From the NCBI GenBank assembly GCA_045863555.1, contig BTUU01000007.1:214382-278381 (forward strand): a stretch of DNA of 64,000 nucleotides, in the 5' to 3' direction. A program made the position numbers and the translations under genes. This DNA is from JACRLV01 sp045863555. GTDB taxonomy: Bacteria; Planctomycetota; Phycisphaerae; UBA1845; Fen-1342. The notes beneath the pieces are model-generated. The model searched no databases. It worked only from the letters and a program-made list of their open reading frames with translations, and was not told the origin of the DNA. Below, piece by piece: positions 49,533 through 58,369 of the stretch (the stretch's first letter is position 1; each line of letters opens with the position of its first letter).

Positions 49533-50674
49533 GGCGCGGCGACCTCGGCCGTGGTCAGCGGCTGGGACGCGGCCGCGGGATCGTTCTTGAACTGGACGCG
49601 TGCGCCGGGCGAAAGGCGCAGGTGCCCGTCGGTGACGACAATCTCACCGCCGGCAAGACCGGACGTGACGACCGTCCGGCCGTCCTGAATGATCCCGAGT
49701 TCGACGGGACGGGCTTCGACGGTCTTGTCGTCGCTGACGACGTAGACGATGGCGCGATCCTGCCCGGCCTGGATTGCCGTCGACGGGGCGATGACGACGT
49801 CCGCCAGTCGGCCGGTCGTCAAGCGGACGTCGACGAACTGCCCCGGCCAGAGGTGGTGGTCGGTATTGTCGAAGGTCGCTTTGAGCCGAATCATGCCGGT
49901 CGTCCGATCGACTTCGTTATCCACGAACGAGAGCGTGCCGAGAATCAGCTTTCCGGATTCGACGGGATCCTTGACTTCGATGTGCAGCGGCTCGGCGGCC
50001 GCCTGGATTTCGCCCAGGTGCTTGTCGGGCACGGAGAATGTCACGTAGATCGGAGACACCTGGTTCAGGACGACGAGGGGCGTGTCGCGTTCACGCACGA
50101 TGTTTCCGCGATGCGCGAGCAGGCTGCCGGCGCGGCCTGAGATCGACGAACGGATCGTGCAGCGCTCGACTTCGAGCCGCGCCTGTTCGATCTCGGCGAT
50201 GCGCGCCCGGACCTGGGCGGCCTTGGCGTCGGCGTCGGCGCGGGTCATATCCCGTTCGCGCGGGGAGCCCTGGTTGCTCGAGAACAGACCTTCGATCCGC
50301 TCGGCCTCGCGGCGTGCGTCGTCGGCAAGCGCCTGGTCGCGCTTCAGGTTGGCCTCGGCGAGGTGAAGCGCGGCCTGGTACGGCCGGGGGTCGATCGTGA
50401 AGAGCTGCTGGTCGGGCTTGACATCGTCGCCTTCGCGGAAATGGACGCCGATCAGTTCGCCGTCCACCTGCGAGCGGACTGTCACGGTCGAGTACGCCTC
50501 GACCCAGCCGATTGCCGTCACGATCGCGCTGACATCCGCGCGTTCGACCCGCCCCACCGCGACGGGCACGGGCGGCGGCGCGGACTGCGCTTTCTTTTCA
50601 GGCTGATTGACGGGAACACCGCATCCGGCGATCCCGGCAACGATCACGAGCGCAACAAGCAGAAACCGGTTCAC
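49529..50674 (-). CDS. RND efflux periplasmic adaptor (membrane fusion protein, MdtA-like)
   Basis: 381 aa from GTG 50674, five bases after GGAGAG. A lipoprotein signal (LLVALVIVAGIAGC) anchors it in the inner membrane. The order is that of MdtA/AcrA: lipoyl half (VTVRSQVDGELIGVHFREGD), alpha-helical hairpin (EANLKRDQALADDARREAER), second lipoyl half (RSSISGRAGSLLAHRGNIVR), beta-barrel (SPIYVTFSVPDKHLGEIQAA) and membrane-proximal domain (TVEARPVELGIIQDGRTVVT). It bridges the RND transporter and an outer-membrane channel. Four-base overlaps with the genes on both sides show one polycistronic unit starting at the TetR gene. Confidence 0.95.
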   Translation of the reverse strand: MNRFLLVALVIVAGIAGCGVPVNQPEKKAQSAPPPVPVAVGRVERADVSAIVTAIGWVEAYSTVTVRSQVDGELIGVHFREGDDVKPDQQLFTIDPRPYQAALHLAEANLKRDQALADDARREAERIEGLFSSNQGSPRERDMTRADADAKAAQVRARIAEIEQARLEVERCTIRSSISGRAGSLLAHRGNIVRERDTPLVVLNQVSPIYVTFSVPDKHLGEIQAAAEPLHIEVKDPVESGKLILGTLSFVDNEVDRTTGMIRLKATFDNTDHHLWPGQFVDVRLTTGRLADVVIAPSTAIQAGQDRAIVYVVSDDKTVEARPVELGIIQDGRTVVTSGLAGGEIVVTDGHLRLSPGARVQFKNDPAAASQPLTTAEVAAP

Positions 50675-51393
50675 GAATTCTCTCCATATCGCGCAGCAAG
50701 GCTCTCGAGCCGCCACTGCGGGCGGGCGCGCTCGGCGTCGGTGAGGATTCCGGTCAGGACGACATGGATGATCTGAGCCGCCTGGAGCTCGATCGGCTTG
50801 CTCCGCCCGGCGAAGTAGTTGGTGAACATGGCCCCGTAGATCGCGCTGCTGATCACATCGCGGATGGCTTCGATCGGCAGACGGCGGATGCGACCCTCGT
50901 CCATGAGGCGCGCGTAGAGGCGGCTCCAGCGCTCCGCGTTCGCCTCGCGATGGGCGAAATATGTCGGCTTGCGACGATCGCCGAAGACCGACCGTTCGAG
51001 CATCATGATCTCGACGCAATCCGGATTCGAATCGAAGAATCGAAGGTACTCCGCGACGGCGTGGGCGACGGCGGCAAGTCCGTCATCTCCGGCCGAGTCG
51101 ACGGCGGCCTGAATGTGCGTGCGCATGCGGGTGACGACGAGTTCGCTGACCGCGAGGAAGAGCGCCTCCTTCGCCGGGAAGTATCGGTAGAGGGTGCCCT
51201 TTCCGACCGCGAGTTCGTCGGCGAGCATCTGCATGTCGGCACTGTGGTAACCGTGACGGGCGAAGAAGCGCGTCGCCTGGTCCAGGATCTGCCGCCTTCG
51301 GGCCTGCGTCTTCGACGGATCCGCGGGCCGTCCGCGCGGATCGCCCGTTGGGGATTTTCGGCCCCTGGTTTGGCTCGCACGCACCTGCGCCAT
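50671..51393 (-). CDS. TetR-family transcriptional regulator
   Basis: 240 aa from ATG 51393 (GGGGG upstream). After a basic, Pro-rich N-terminal extension (RGRKSPTGDPRGRPADPSK) comes the TetR helix-turn-helix: ILDQATRFFARHGYHSADMQ then MLADELAVGKGTLYRYFPAK. The ligand-binding helical domain follows, with RSVFGDRRKPTYFAHREANA and a C-terminal TetR_C segment. As first gene of the efflux operon and overlapping its adaptor by four bases (GTGA), it presumably represses the whole operon until an inducer binds. No operator palindrome was confirmed in the 188 bases upstream. Confidence 0.93.
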   Translation of the reverse strand: MAQVRASQTRGRKSPTGDPRGRPADPSKTQARRRQILDQATRFFARHGYHSADMQMLADELAVGKGTLYRYFPAKEALFLAVSELVVTRMRTHIQAAVDSAGDDGLAAVAHAVAEYLRFFDSNPDCVEIMMLERSVFGDRRKPTYFAHREANAERWSRLYARLMDEGRIRRLPIEAIRDVISSAIYGAMFTNYFAGRSKPIELQAAQIIHVVLTGILTDAERARPQWRLESLAARYGENS

Positions 51394-51581
51394 AGGTCCC
51401 CCGAAATTAGCGGACGGACGCGCCCGTCCGCGTGGGGGATTATAGCTGCCGACGCAAGGGAGGCTACGCGACTTGGGCCGGCGGGTCGAAGGCATTTGGA
51501 CGAAGAGGGCCGCGCCGCAGGACAGCCGAGACGTATCGAAGTCGAGGCGATCCGCGCGGCGCTGCGATCCAGTTCGAGGAG

Positions 51582-52808
51582 CTATGCGTAGAAACGCCGG
51601 ATCGAATCGACGACGTGCTCCATGTCTTCGGCGTTGAGGTATTGGTGGCAACCGATGTAGAAGCCGCGTTCGTACAGATGATCCGCCACCGGAAAACGGC
51701 GGCCTACGTCCGCGCCGAGCCACGACCGGTAGACCGGCTGGTGGATGAGCGGCAACATGTCGCGCGTCTCGATCCCCCGCTCTTCGAGGTAATAGACCAG
51801 AGGGCGCATCGAATCGCCGCGAGCGACGAGCGGGTAGACCATGAACGCGTGCTCGCGGTCCGGGGGGATGGTGGGAAGCTGGAGCACGTCGGCGAGGCTC
51901 GCGAGCTCGCGCGTGTAGAACGCCGCGCACGCCTGCCGGGCCGCCAGGATTTCGCTCCACTGTTCGAGCTGGCCGAGTCCGATTGCCGCTTCCAGTTCCG
52001 TGCAGCGGTACGAGTAGCCGATTCGTTCGAACCGGAACCGGCGGTCGACGATCTCCCGGAATTTCGGCGAGCCCGTCTCCGCGTCGTCGTCGATCGAGAT
52101 ATAGATGCTGTCCCGGCCGTGGTTCATGAGGCTGCGCATCAGGCGCGCCAGCTCGCGGTCGCGCGTTACGGCGAACCCGCCGACGCCGGTGACGAGAAAA
52201 TGGGCCACGTAGGTTGAAAAACAGGCGACGTCGCCGAATGACCCGACCGGCTGTCCCCGGTATCGGGCAAACATCGTCTCGCAGGAATCCTCGACAATCG
52301 CGAGATCGTGCCGCCGGGCGAGATCGAGAATCGGGGCCATGTCGCAGGGCAGGCCCATGAGATGAACCGGCATGATGCACCGGGTCCGCGGGGTGATCGC
52401 GGCGGCGATTTTCGCCGGATCGACGTTGTAGGTCGTCGGATCCACATCAACCAGCACCGGCGTGAGCCCGTTCTGCCAGATGACGTTCACGCTGGCCACG
52501 AACGTGACGGCAGGGACGATCACTTCGTCGCCGTCCTTCCAGCCGCGCTGCTCCTTGAGCGCAGCGAGCGCGATCTGAAGCGCCGACGTACCACTGTTAC
52601 AGAAGCAGGCGAACGGGACCGCGTGGAGTCGGGCGAACTCGTTTTCAAACTTCTGCGTGACCGGCCCGTATGACAGCCGGTTGCTGTCAATGACTTCCCG
52701 CAGGTGTGACCGCTCGCGCGGGCCGAGAATCAGCTCGCCCACGCGCACCGATCGCAGCGCGGGTGCCCCTACCGAGCCCGATGCGGATTCCATGGCGATG
52801 TGTGCCAC
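51582..52808 (-). CDS. DegT/DnrJ-family PLP enzyme with His in place of the Schiff-base Lys
   Basis: 408 aa from GTG 52808 (GGGAG 8 bases upstream). The fold is that of nucleotide-sugar aminotransferases: CNSGTSALQIALAALKEQ, EVIVPAVTFVASVNVIWQNG, PVHLMGLPCDMAPIL, IVEDSCETMF and RIGYSYRCTELEAAIGLGQL. Where aminotransferases have the PLP-binding Lys (SFYGNKTLTTGEGG in the neighbouring paralogue) this protein reads CFSTYVAHFLVTGVGG, with His203 at the Lys position. That replacement defines the dehydratase subgroup (E1 of CDP-ascarylose synthesis, ColD), which uses PMP and removes a 3-hydroxyl. A 3-dehydratase acting on a 4-keto-sugar nucleotide is thus likelier than a transaminase. It is divergent from the true aminotransferase gene. 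Confidence 0.88.
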   Translation of the reverse strand: MAHIAMESASGSVGAPALRSVRVGELILGPRERSHLREVIDSNRLSYGPVTQKFENEFARLHAVPFACFCNSGTSALQIALAALKEQRGWKDGDEVIVPAVTFVASVNVIWQNGLTPVLVDVDPTTYNVDPAKIAAAITPRTRCIMPVHLMGLPCDMAPILDLARRHDLAIVEDSCETMFARYRGQPVGSFGDVACFSTYVAHFLVTGVGGFAVTRDRELARLMRSLMNHGRDSIYISIDDDAETGSPKFREIVDRRFRFERIGYSYRCTELEAAIGLGQLEQWSEILAARQACAAFYTRELASLADVLQLPTIPPDREHAFMVYPLVARGDSMRPLVYYLEERGIETRDMLPLIHQPVYRSWLGADVGRRFPVADHLYERGFYIGCHQYLNAEDMEHVVDSIRRFYA

Positions 52809-52990
52809 TCAGCGGTCTCCCATCCACACGGACGCCGCGATCTGGAGCGCGGTTTGGCGCCCTCCGAAGGCCCCCCTTGACCCGACGGCCGAACGGGTGC
52901 CGCGCAGCCCTTGCAGCTCTTATCGGCATGCCCCGACCGCGCCCCACAGCGGCTTCATCGCCCCAGGAAGGCGGACCGATAGAACGGCAT

Positions 52991-54151
52991 ATGACCATTC
53001 CGCAGATTCAGCCCTGGATCGACCACGAGGAAGTCGAGGCTGTCCGCGAGGCTGTCGAATCGACGTTCATCACCGAGCACGAGCGCACGCGCCGGTTTGA
53101 GGCGATGATCCGCGACCGGACCGGCGCACGACATGCAATTGCTTATTGCAACGCGAGTTGCGCGCTGTTTGCCGCGCTGCGCGCTGCTGACGTCGGCCCC
53201 GGGGACGAAGTCATCGTGCCGGACATGACATTCGCCGCCACGGCTAACGCGGTGATCCTCGCCGGTGCGACCCCGGTCTTCGCCGATGTCGACCCCGAAT
53301 CGCTGATGATGACGCCGGCGACCGTCGCGCCCCGCCTCACGCCACGAACGCGGGCGATCCTTCCGGTGCACCTTTATGGCATGGCGGCGGATGTCGATGC
53401 GCTGGCGGCGTTTGCGGCCCATTACGGACTGGTCATGTTCGAGGACGCCGCGCAGGGGATGGGCGTCCGATTCCGCGGGCGACACGTCGGGACGACCGGC
53501 GCGGCAGGCGTAATCAGCTTCTATGGAAACAAGACGCTCACGACGGGCGAAGGCGGCGTCGTTCTGACGGATGACGACGCGATCGCCGACGCCGTCTACC
53601 GATTGAAAAATCACGGCCGGGCCGAAAAAGGCGTGTTCGTACACGAACAGATCGGGTTCAATTTTTCGTTCACCGAGATGCAGGCGGCGATGGGGATCGC
53701 GCAGCTTGGCAAACTGGACCGCGTTATCGCTGAAAAGAGGCGGATCCGGGAGCGCTACGCGTGGGGTCTGCGGAATACGGTCGGCGTGAACCTGCAACTT
53801 CCGCCGGAGCACGTTTCGCCGGTGTACTGGTTCACCAACGTCTTCTGCGATGACGCAGGCGGTCTGGCCGCGCACCTGGCGGGCCGGGGGATCCAGTCGC
53901 GCCGATTCTTTCACCCGCTCCATCGGCAACCGTGCTACCGCCATCCTGGATCTCCCGGGTTCCCGGTCAGCGCCGGCGCGTATGTGCGTGGACTGTCCCT
54001 GCCGAGCGCCTGCGGATTGCCGGATGAGACGATTGACGGGATCTGCGGCGTTATCGCCGAGTGGGCCGATTCCCGGCTCGACGATGCGCCGGGCCCGGCC
54101 GCTAAACCGGCCGTGTCGCGCCCGATGAGCGCGGTTGTTTTCGACGCCTGA
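52991..54151 (+). CDS. DegT/DnrJ/EryC1 nucleotide-sugar aminotransferase
   Basis: 386 aa from ATG 52991; longer readings upstream add only low-complexity sequence. PLP motifs are complete: IAYCNASCALFAALRAADVG, VIVPDMTFAATANAVILAG, LPVHLYGMAADVDALAAF, FEDAAQGMG, and Lys181 in ISFYGNKTLTTGEGG. The end GLSLPSACGLPDETIDGI is typical. Enzymes of this type aminate a 4- or 3-keto position on a nucleotide-linked sugar. The 182-base gap to the His-type paralogue should hold divergent promoters. It opens the plus-strand glycan run, 18 bases before the NeuD-like acetyltransferase, suggesting an N-acetylamino-sugar product. Confidence 0.93.
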   Translation: MTIPQIQPWIDHEEVEAVREAVESTFITEHERTRRFEAMIRDRTGARHAIAYCNASCALFAALRAADVGPGDEVIVPDMTFAATANAVILAGATPVFADVDPESLMMTPATVAPRLTPRTRAILPVHLYGMAADVDALAAFAAHYGLVMFEDAAQGMGVRFRGRHVGTTGAAGVISFYGNKTLTTGEGGVVLTDDDAIADAVYRLKNHGRAEKGVFVHEQIGFNFSFTEMQAAMGIAQLGKLDRVIAEKRRIRERYAWGLRNTVGVNLQLPPEHVSPVYWFTNVFCDDAGGLAAHLAGRGIQSRRFFHPLHRQPCYRHPGSPGFPVSAGAYVRGLSLPSACGLPDETIDGICGVIAEWADSRLDDAPGPAAKPAVSRPMSAVVFDA

Positions 54152-54169
54152 TTCGAAGAGGAGCGCCGT

Positions 54170-54886
54170 ATGGAATTGAACGTCGACCCGTCGGATCGGA
54201 AACCGCACATTGTGGTCGTCGGCGGCGGCGTGCATGCGGTCGTGGTCGTCGACTGCATCCGCGCGACGAAGCTTGGCATCGTTACAGGTTATGTCGATCG
54301 ATCCGCTCATTCTTCCGCGAACATGTGCCGGATTGCCGTGCCATGGTTCGGCGAGGACGCGGCGCTCAGCCAGCGTTTCGACCGGGGCCTGGTTGACGCG
54401 GCGATTCTCGGAATCGCGGGGATCGACCACGTCGAATTGCGACGGCGGCTCGTCGCGGAGCTGAGCTGCCGCATGCACCGCTGGTGGACGGCGATCCACC
54501 CGACGGCGGTCGTCGCGGAGGGCGTTCCGGTGGGCGGGGGAACCGTGATCCTGGCCCGGGCGGCCGTCAATCCGCTGGCGCGGATCGGCGAGCATGTCGT
54601 CATCAACACGGGCGCGGTGATCGAGCACCATGTAACCGTGGGAAATTTCGCGGTGATCTCGCCGAACGCGACCATCTGCGGGTGCGCGCGAATTGGCGAA
54701 TCCGCCTTCATCGGTGCGGGTGCGACAATCCTGACAAATATCTCGATCGGGGAACGAGCCGTCGTCGGCGCGGGGGCGGTTGTGCTGCGCGACGTCCCGG
54801 ACGGCGCGATCGTCGTCGGGAATCCGGCGCGCCTGATCGAGCGTGCCGCTCTGCCGCGGCCAAAACGCGAGGCGATCCCCGCGTGA
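54170..54886 (+). CDS. NeuD/PglD-type sugar O- or N-acetyltransferase
   Basis: 238 aa; GAGGAG six bases upstream. The N-terminal domain is the small Rossmann-like PglD domain (HIVVVGGGVHAVVVVDCIRA), followed by a left-handed beta-helix of hexapeptide repeats: HPTAVVAEGVPVGGGTVILA, VNPLARIGEHVVINTGAVIE, VGNFAVISPNATICGCARIG and ESAFIGAGATILTNISIGER, ending VVGNPARLI. The His pair in the repeats (IEHHVTVGN) supplies the usual catalytic base. Family members acetylate amino-sugars in nucleotide form (PglD) or sialic acid (NeuD). Next to an aminotransferase, N-acetylation of its product is the simplest reading. Its stop overlaps the next gene (GTGA). Confidence 0.88.
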   Translation: MELNVDPSDRKPHIVVVGGGVHAVVVVDCIRATKLGIVTGYVDRSAHSSANMCRIAVPWFGEDAALSQRFDRGLVDAAILGIAGIDHVELRRRLVAELSCRMHRWWTAIHPTAVVAEGVPVGGGTVILARAAVNPLARIGEHVVINTGAVIEHHVTVGNFAVISPNATICGCARIGESAFIGAGATILTNISIGERAVVGAGAVVLRDVPDGAIVVGNPARLIERAALPRPKREAIPA

Positions 54887-55791
54887 AGATCTCCTTCTGC
54901 CTGATCGTCCACAACGAGGCGCGCACGCTCCGTGCGAACCTGGATCATCTTTACCCGCACGCGCACCAGATCATCGTGTGCGAGGGCGCGATCACGCTGC
55001 TGCGCCACCAGCTTGATCTCAGTGCGCGATCCGGTGACGGCACCAACGACATTCTCGACGAGTATCCGGATCCGGAGCGAAAGCTGCTGGTGATTCGACG
55101 GGATTGGGAGACCAAGGATGAGATGGCGGCCGCGTACGCGGTCCACGCGACGGGCGATCTGATCTGGCACGTCGACGCCGACGAATTCTACGAGGACGAC
55201 TGCTTCGGGTTCGTACGCGGCGAGTTCCAGGATGATCCTGCACTTGATACGCTTGAAATCCCCCACCGCATTTTCTGGAAGTCGCCACGGTACGTGCTCG
55301 TCGACGCCGACGGCAACGATCGCTGGTGCCTGGTACCGCGCGTGCTGCGGCGCGCCCCGGGCATGAGCGTGAGTCACATTCCCGTCCGCCGGATCATCAA
55401 CGGGAAGCCTGATGAATCGAACCGGCGCCCGCCGCGTGAAGCGAGGATTCTCTGCTGGCACTACGGGTGGAACGACGACGCGCGCGTTCGGGCGAAACTG
55501 CGGATCTACTCGACTCGGGATCAGAAAACGACGCGGCCAGGCTGGATTGACTCCGTCTGGGATCGCTGGTGGCCGGATCAGCCGGACGAGGCCTGGCCGG
55601 ACGGCGTGCATCCGGCCAAAGCGGTGCGCGCCTGGCCGCGGCCGTTTACACGGCCGCATCCGCGGTGCATCGCGCCAATCCTGAACCGGCTCGACGTTCT
55701 CCGACACGGCGGATTCACGCCTTCGTTTTCGCCAGAGCCGTCTACCTCGTCAGGCCGGACCTCGTCCGGTCTCAGGAGCGGTCATTCATGA
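54883..55791 (+). CDS. family 2-like glycosyltransferase
   Basis: 302 aa starting at GTG 54883, overlapping the NeuD-like stop by four bases. The opening KISFCLIVHNEARTLRANLD and the later LIWHVDADEFYEDD (DxD-type metal site) are characteristic of GT2 transferases that use nucleotide sugars. The middle contains RKLLVIRRDWETKDEMAAAY. The second half (PHRIFWKSPRYVLVDADGND, RILCWHYGWNDDARVRAKLR) is of the type seen in stand-alone cytoplasmic GT2 enzymes without membrane helices. The C-terminal 40 residues are low complexity. Acceptor and donor unknown; the context suggests transfer of an amino-sugar to a surface glycan or protein. Confidence 0.8.
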   Translation: MKISFCLIVHNEARTLRANLDHLYPHAHQIIVCEGAITLLRHQLDLSARSGDGTNDILDEYPDPERKLLVIRRDWETKDEMAAAYAVHATGDLIWHVDADEFYEDDCFGFVRGEFQDDPALDTLEIPHRIFWKSPRYVLVDADGNDRWCLVPRVLRRAPGMSVSHIPVRRIINGKPDESNRRPPREARILCWHYGWNDDARVRAKLRIYSTRDQKTTRPGWIDSVWDRWWPDQPDEAWPDGVHPAKAVRAWPRPFTRPHPRCIAPILNRLDVLRHGGFTPSFSPEPSTSSGRTSSGLRSGHS

Positions 55792-57095
55792 GGATCGGCG
55801 TCTACCTTGGACAGTGGCGGTTGACTGACGCCGGCGGGATGGGCGTGTACCTCGCCAATCTGCTGCAGGCCGTCAGCCGACAGCTTTTGCGTCCCGGCGC
55901 TCCGCCGCACAAGCTCTGTCTCGTCGTCGATCAGACGGAGGACATGATTGAGCGCGTGGCAGCACTTGGAACGGCTCTCCCGATCGTTCCGCTTCGCCGG
56001 CCGGGGATTGAGCAACTGACGCCGCAGGAACGCCGCCGGGCGATCCGCATCCGGTCCCAGAGCTACTCGAATCCGTTCGCGGCCGAACGCTGCCGGGCGG
56101 ACCGGTGGAGCCGGGCCGCGTACGCCTACCTGTGGGGCCTCGACGAAGCAGTAGAACAGGCTGACATCGACCTGATCTACTTCACGATCCCGCCGTACCT
56201 GAAGCGGCCGCGCATTCCATATCTGCTCACGATTCACGATCTCAAGCATGTCCATCGACCGCAGGATCACGATCCTGCGGACCACGCGCGCCGGCGCCGG
56301 TGGGGTCGCGTGGCCCAGGCGGCGCGCCTGGTCGTGAGCAGCTTCGCCCACATCCGTGAAGATGTCGTAGCGCACTTCAAGGTCGCGCGCGAGCGCACAG
56401 CCGTGCTGCCGATCGCCGTGCCCGATGAAATCCGGCTCTGGGCGCGCGAGGCGCCGCGCGGCCGTGTTGCGCCCCCGCGGCGTTTTCCGCGGCCGCCGTA
56501 CGCGCTGCTGCCGGCTCAGTTCTGGCCGCATAAGAACCATGAGGGCGTGATCCGGGCGCTGGGGCTGCTGCGGCGGGAGCGTGAGCTTGATATTTCGCTC
56601 GTCTGCACGGGACAGGTCCGCGGACTTGCCGGCGCCGACGCGGCGCGGATCCGCCGCATCGCGGTCTCCGAGGGCGTCAGCGACCTGGTGCGTTTCATGG
56701 GCCACGTGAATCGCGACGAGCTGCGTCAGCTCTACGAGGCCGCGCGGCTGGTGATCGTCCCGACACTCTACGACCCGGGGAGTTTTCCGGCGATGGAAGC
56801 GCTCGCACTCGGCAAACCGCTCGCGGCAGCGCGGGTTACGTCGATTCCCGAGACGGTGGGCGATGCGGGCGTTCTGTTCGACCCTTCACAGCCCCGCGAC
56901 ATCGCGGATGCCCTGCAACCGCTCTGGCTCGACGCCGACCTGCGCAGCCGCCTCGCCGAGCGCGGCCCGGCGCGCATCGGCGCGCGGACGTGGGACGACG
57001 TGGCGACCGAGTGGCTCACGCTCTGCGAAGAGTGCATGCACCCGCCGCGCGTGACGATTGTCGATGATGTCGCTGCGCACGGGGCCATGCCATGA
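55788..57095 (+). CDS. family 4 glycosyltransferase
   Basis: A 435-aa GT-B enzyme from ATG 55788, overlapping the previous stop (ATGA), with CAGGAG upstream. The N-terminal domain starts RIGVYLGQWRLTDAGGMGVY (glycine-rich acceptor loop), and PYLLTIHDLKHVHRPQDHDP is the usual hinge. The C-terminal nucleotide-sugar domain has PYALLPAQFWPHKNHEGVIR, VRFMGHVNRDELRQLYEAAR and the EX7E motif region SFPAMEALALGKPLAAARVT. Group members retain the anomeric configuration. In this run it would add the next sugar after the GT2 enzyme. Confidence 0.92.
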   Translation: MRIGVYLGQWRLTDAGGMGVYLANLLQAVSRQLLRPGAPPHKLCLVVDQTEDMIERVAALGTALPIVPLRRPGIEQLTPQERRRAIRIRSQSYSNPFAAERCRADRWSRAAYAYLWGLDEAVEQADIDLIYFTIPPYLKRPRIPYLLTIHDLKHVHRPQDHDPADHARRRRWGRVAQAARLVVSSFAHIREDVVAHFKVARERTAVLPIAVPDEIRLWAREAPRGRVAPPRRFPRPPYALLPAQFWPHKNHEGVIRALGLLRRERELDISLVCTGQVRGLAGADAARIRRIAVSEGVSDLVRFMGHVNRDELRQLYEAARLVIVPTLYDPGSFPAMEALALGKPLAAARVTSIPETVGDAGVLFDPSQPRDIADALQPLWLDADLRSRLAERGPARIGARTWDDVATEWLTLCEECMHPPRVTIVDDVAAHGAMP

Positions 57096-58369
57096 TCGAC
57101 GCGCGCGTCAAAGGGGCGCGCGCCCTCGCGCCGTCTCCGACCGCCTCGCCGATGCACGGTTTTGTCGCCCGGGTCGCGCCGGGCGCGCGGTATGCGATCT
57201 ACCCCGCCGGCCGATATACGCGGGCCTGCCTCGATGATTTCAATCCGGAACTGCTGAACCTGGACGGGCGGAGGTTTCTCGGCCTGATCGACGACCACGC
57301 GACGCCCTTCGGAGATGTTCGCGTCGCTAAGCTCGCAGACGCCGCCCGCGACTGGAAACTCGATTCGATCCTGATCCTGCGAGATACGCCGGACCGCCGG
57401 CTTTTCCGGAACATTCGCGTCGCGCAGGCATCCGGTGCGCTGCGGCACGTCGAGATTATCACCCAGCCGCTTCCAACGCTTTCCGCGATGCTCGCCCACC
57501 TCGACACGTATCACCCGACGTGTCCGTACGAGCCGGCGTTCGTCCGAGCCTGCCAGGTCGCCGACGAACCGCTCGACGCGCCGGAGCCGACGCTGCTCGT
57601 CACGCTGGACGCCGAGGCGTTTCCCGGCGCTGATCGCGATGCTCTCACCCTCTATGGCCGCGTTGTCCGTGAACTGGCCGCGATGTTCGCCGATGCGGGC
57701 TTCGGCTTTACTTTCTGTGTGCAGGTGAACGATTCGCCGGGCGGCATGCAGGCGACGCCGCAGGCCGCGCTCGACGCCGTGCTCGAAATCCTCGGTCCGG
57801 GGGCCATCGGGCTGCACGGCCTGGATCATTCGATGCCGGTGGTAGGGTATGCCGACGAGTGGTTTGCGGGCGGGCTCGATGCCGTGGAGCGAATGACCGG
57901 TGTTCGGCCGGTGTACTGGGCGCCGCCGGGTTGGACGCTGAACTGGCGATCTCTGGCCCGCGTTGCGCATACCGGAATCCGCTACGTGCGCGGTCCATGG
58001 ACCGGCCCAAACTGTCGCCAGGACGGCGTCACGACGACATTGCGGCACCCGCTTCGGCTTTCATCCGCCACACTCACCCCGTACGCCTACGCCGACTGGA
58101 TGTTTGCGGACCTCGACGGCAACCGTCTCGGCGACGATTCCGTCACGCGGATGCACGAGAGCCTGGTCCGCTTTGCCGCAGAGGCCCCGTGCGTGATTGA
58201 ACTGGTCGCGCACCCCTACCGGCTGGTTGGGACGGACTGGTCGCGGCGGCTGATGATCGTTCGCCGCACGCTCCTACGATACAAGGCAGCGGGCGTGCGA
58301 CTGGCGGGTGTAGATGCGCTAAGGTCAATGAAACCGCTTCGGGAGACCACGCTTGCCGCTCACCGATGA
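57092..58369 (+). CDS. polysaccharide deacetylase-like protein with N-terminal Rossmann-like segment
   Basis: 425 aa; the start overlaps the GT4 stop by four bases. The N-terminal 110 residues (ARYAIYPAGRYTRACLDDF, LIDDHATPFGDVRVAKLADA, SILILRDTPDRRLFRNIRV) resemble the C-terminal domain of the methyltransferase encoded next. From about residue 165 the protein shows an NodB-like pattern: LLVTLDAEAFPGADRDALTL (catalytic/metal Asp), FTFCVQVNDSPGG, IGLHGLDHSMPVVGY (His pair), VYWAPPGWTLNW and IELVAHPYRLVGTD. These correspond to the metal-binding and base motifs of CE4 enzymes, somewhat diverged. Probable removal of an acyl group from a glycan or glycan precursor. Confidence 0.72.
   Translation: MIDARVKGARALAPSPTASPMHGFVARVAPGARYAIYPAGRYTRACLDDFNPELLNLDGRRFLGLIDDHATPFGDVRVAKLADAARDWKLDSILILRDTPDRRLFRNIRVAQASGALRHVEIITQPLPTLSAMLAHLDTYHPTCPYEPAFVRACQVADEPLDAPEPTLLVTLDAEAFPGADRDALTLYGRVVRELAAMFADAGFGFTFCVQVNDSPGGMQATPQAALDAVLEILGPGAIGLHGLDHSMPVVGYADEWFAGGLDAVERMTGVRPVYWAPPGWTLNWRSLARVAHTGIRYVRGPWTGPNCRQDGVTTTLRHPLRLSSATLTPYAYADWMFADLDGNRLGDDSVTRMHESLVRFAAEAPCVIELVAHPYRLVGTDWSRRLMIVRRTLLRYKAAGVRLAGVDALRSMKPLRETTLAAHR

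Noticed and set aside
47871..49688. 605-aa plus-strand ORF opposite the RND gene (and 460 aa at 46338..47720)
   Set aside because: Antisense frame of the RND transporter; composition is dominated by Arg, Gly, Asp and Glu, as expected for the complement of GC-rich membrane-protein codons.
52955..54631. 558-aa minus-strand ORF opposite the aminotransferase and acetyltransferase genes
   Set aside because: Crosses two well-supported plus-strand genes and shows no domain.
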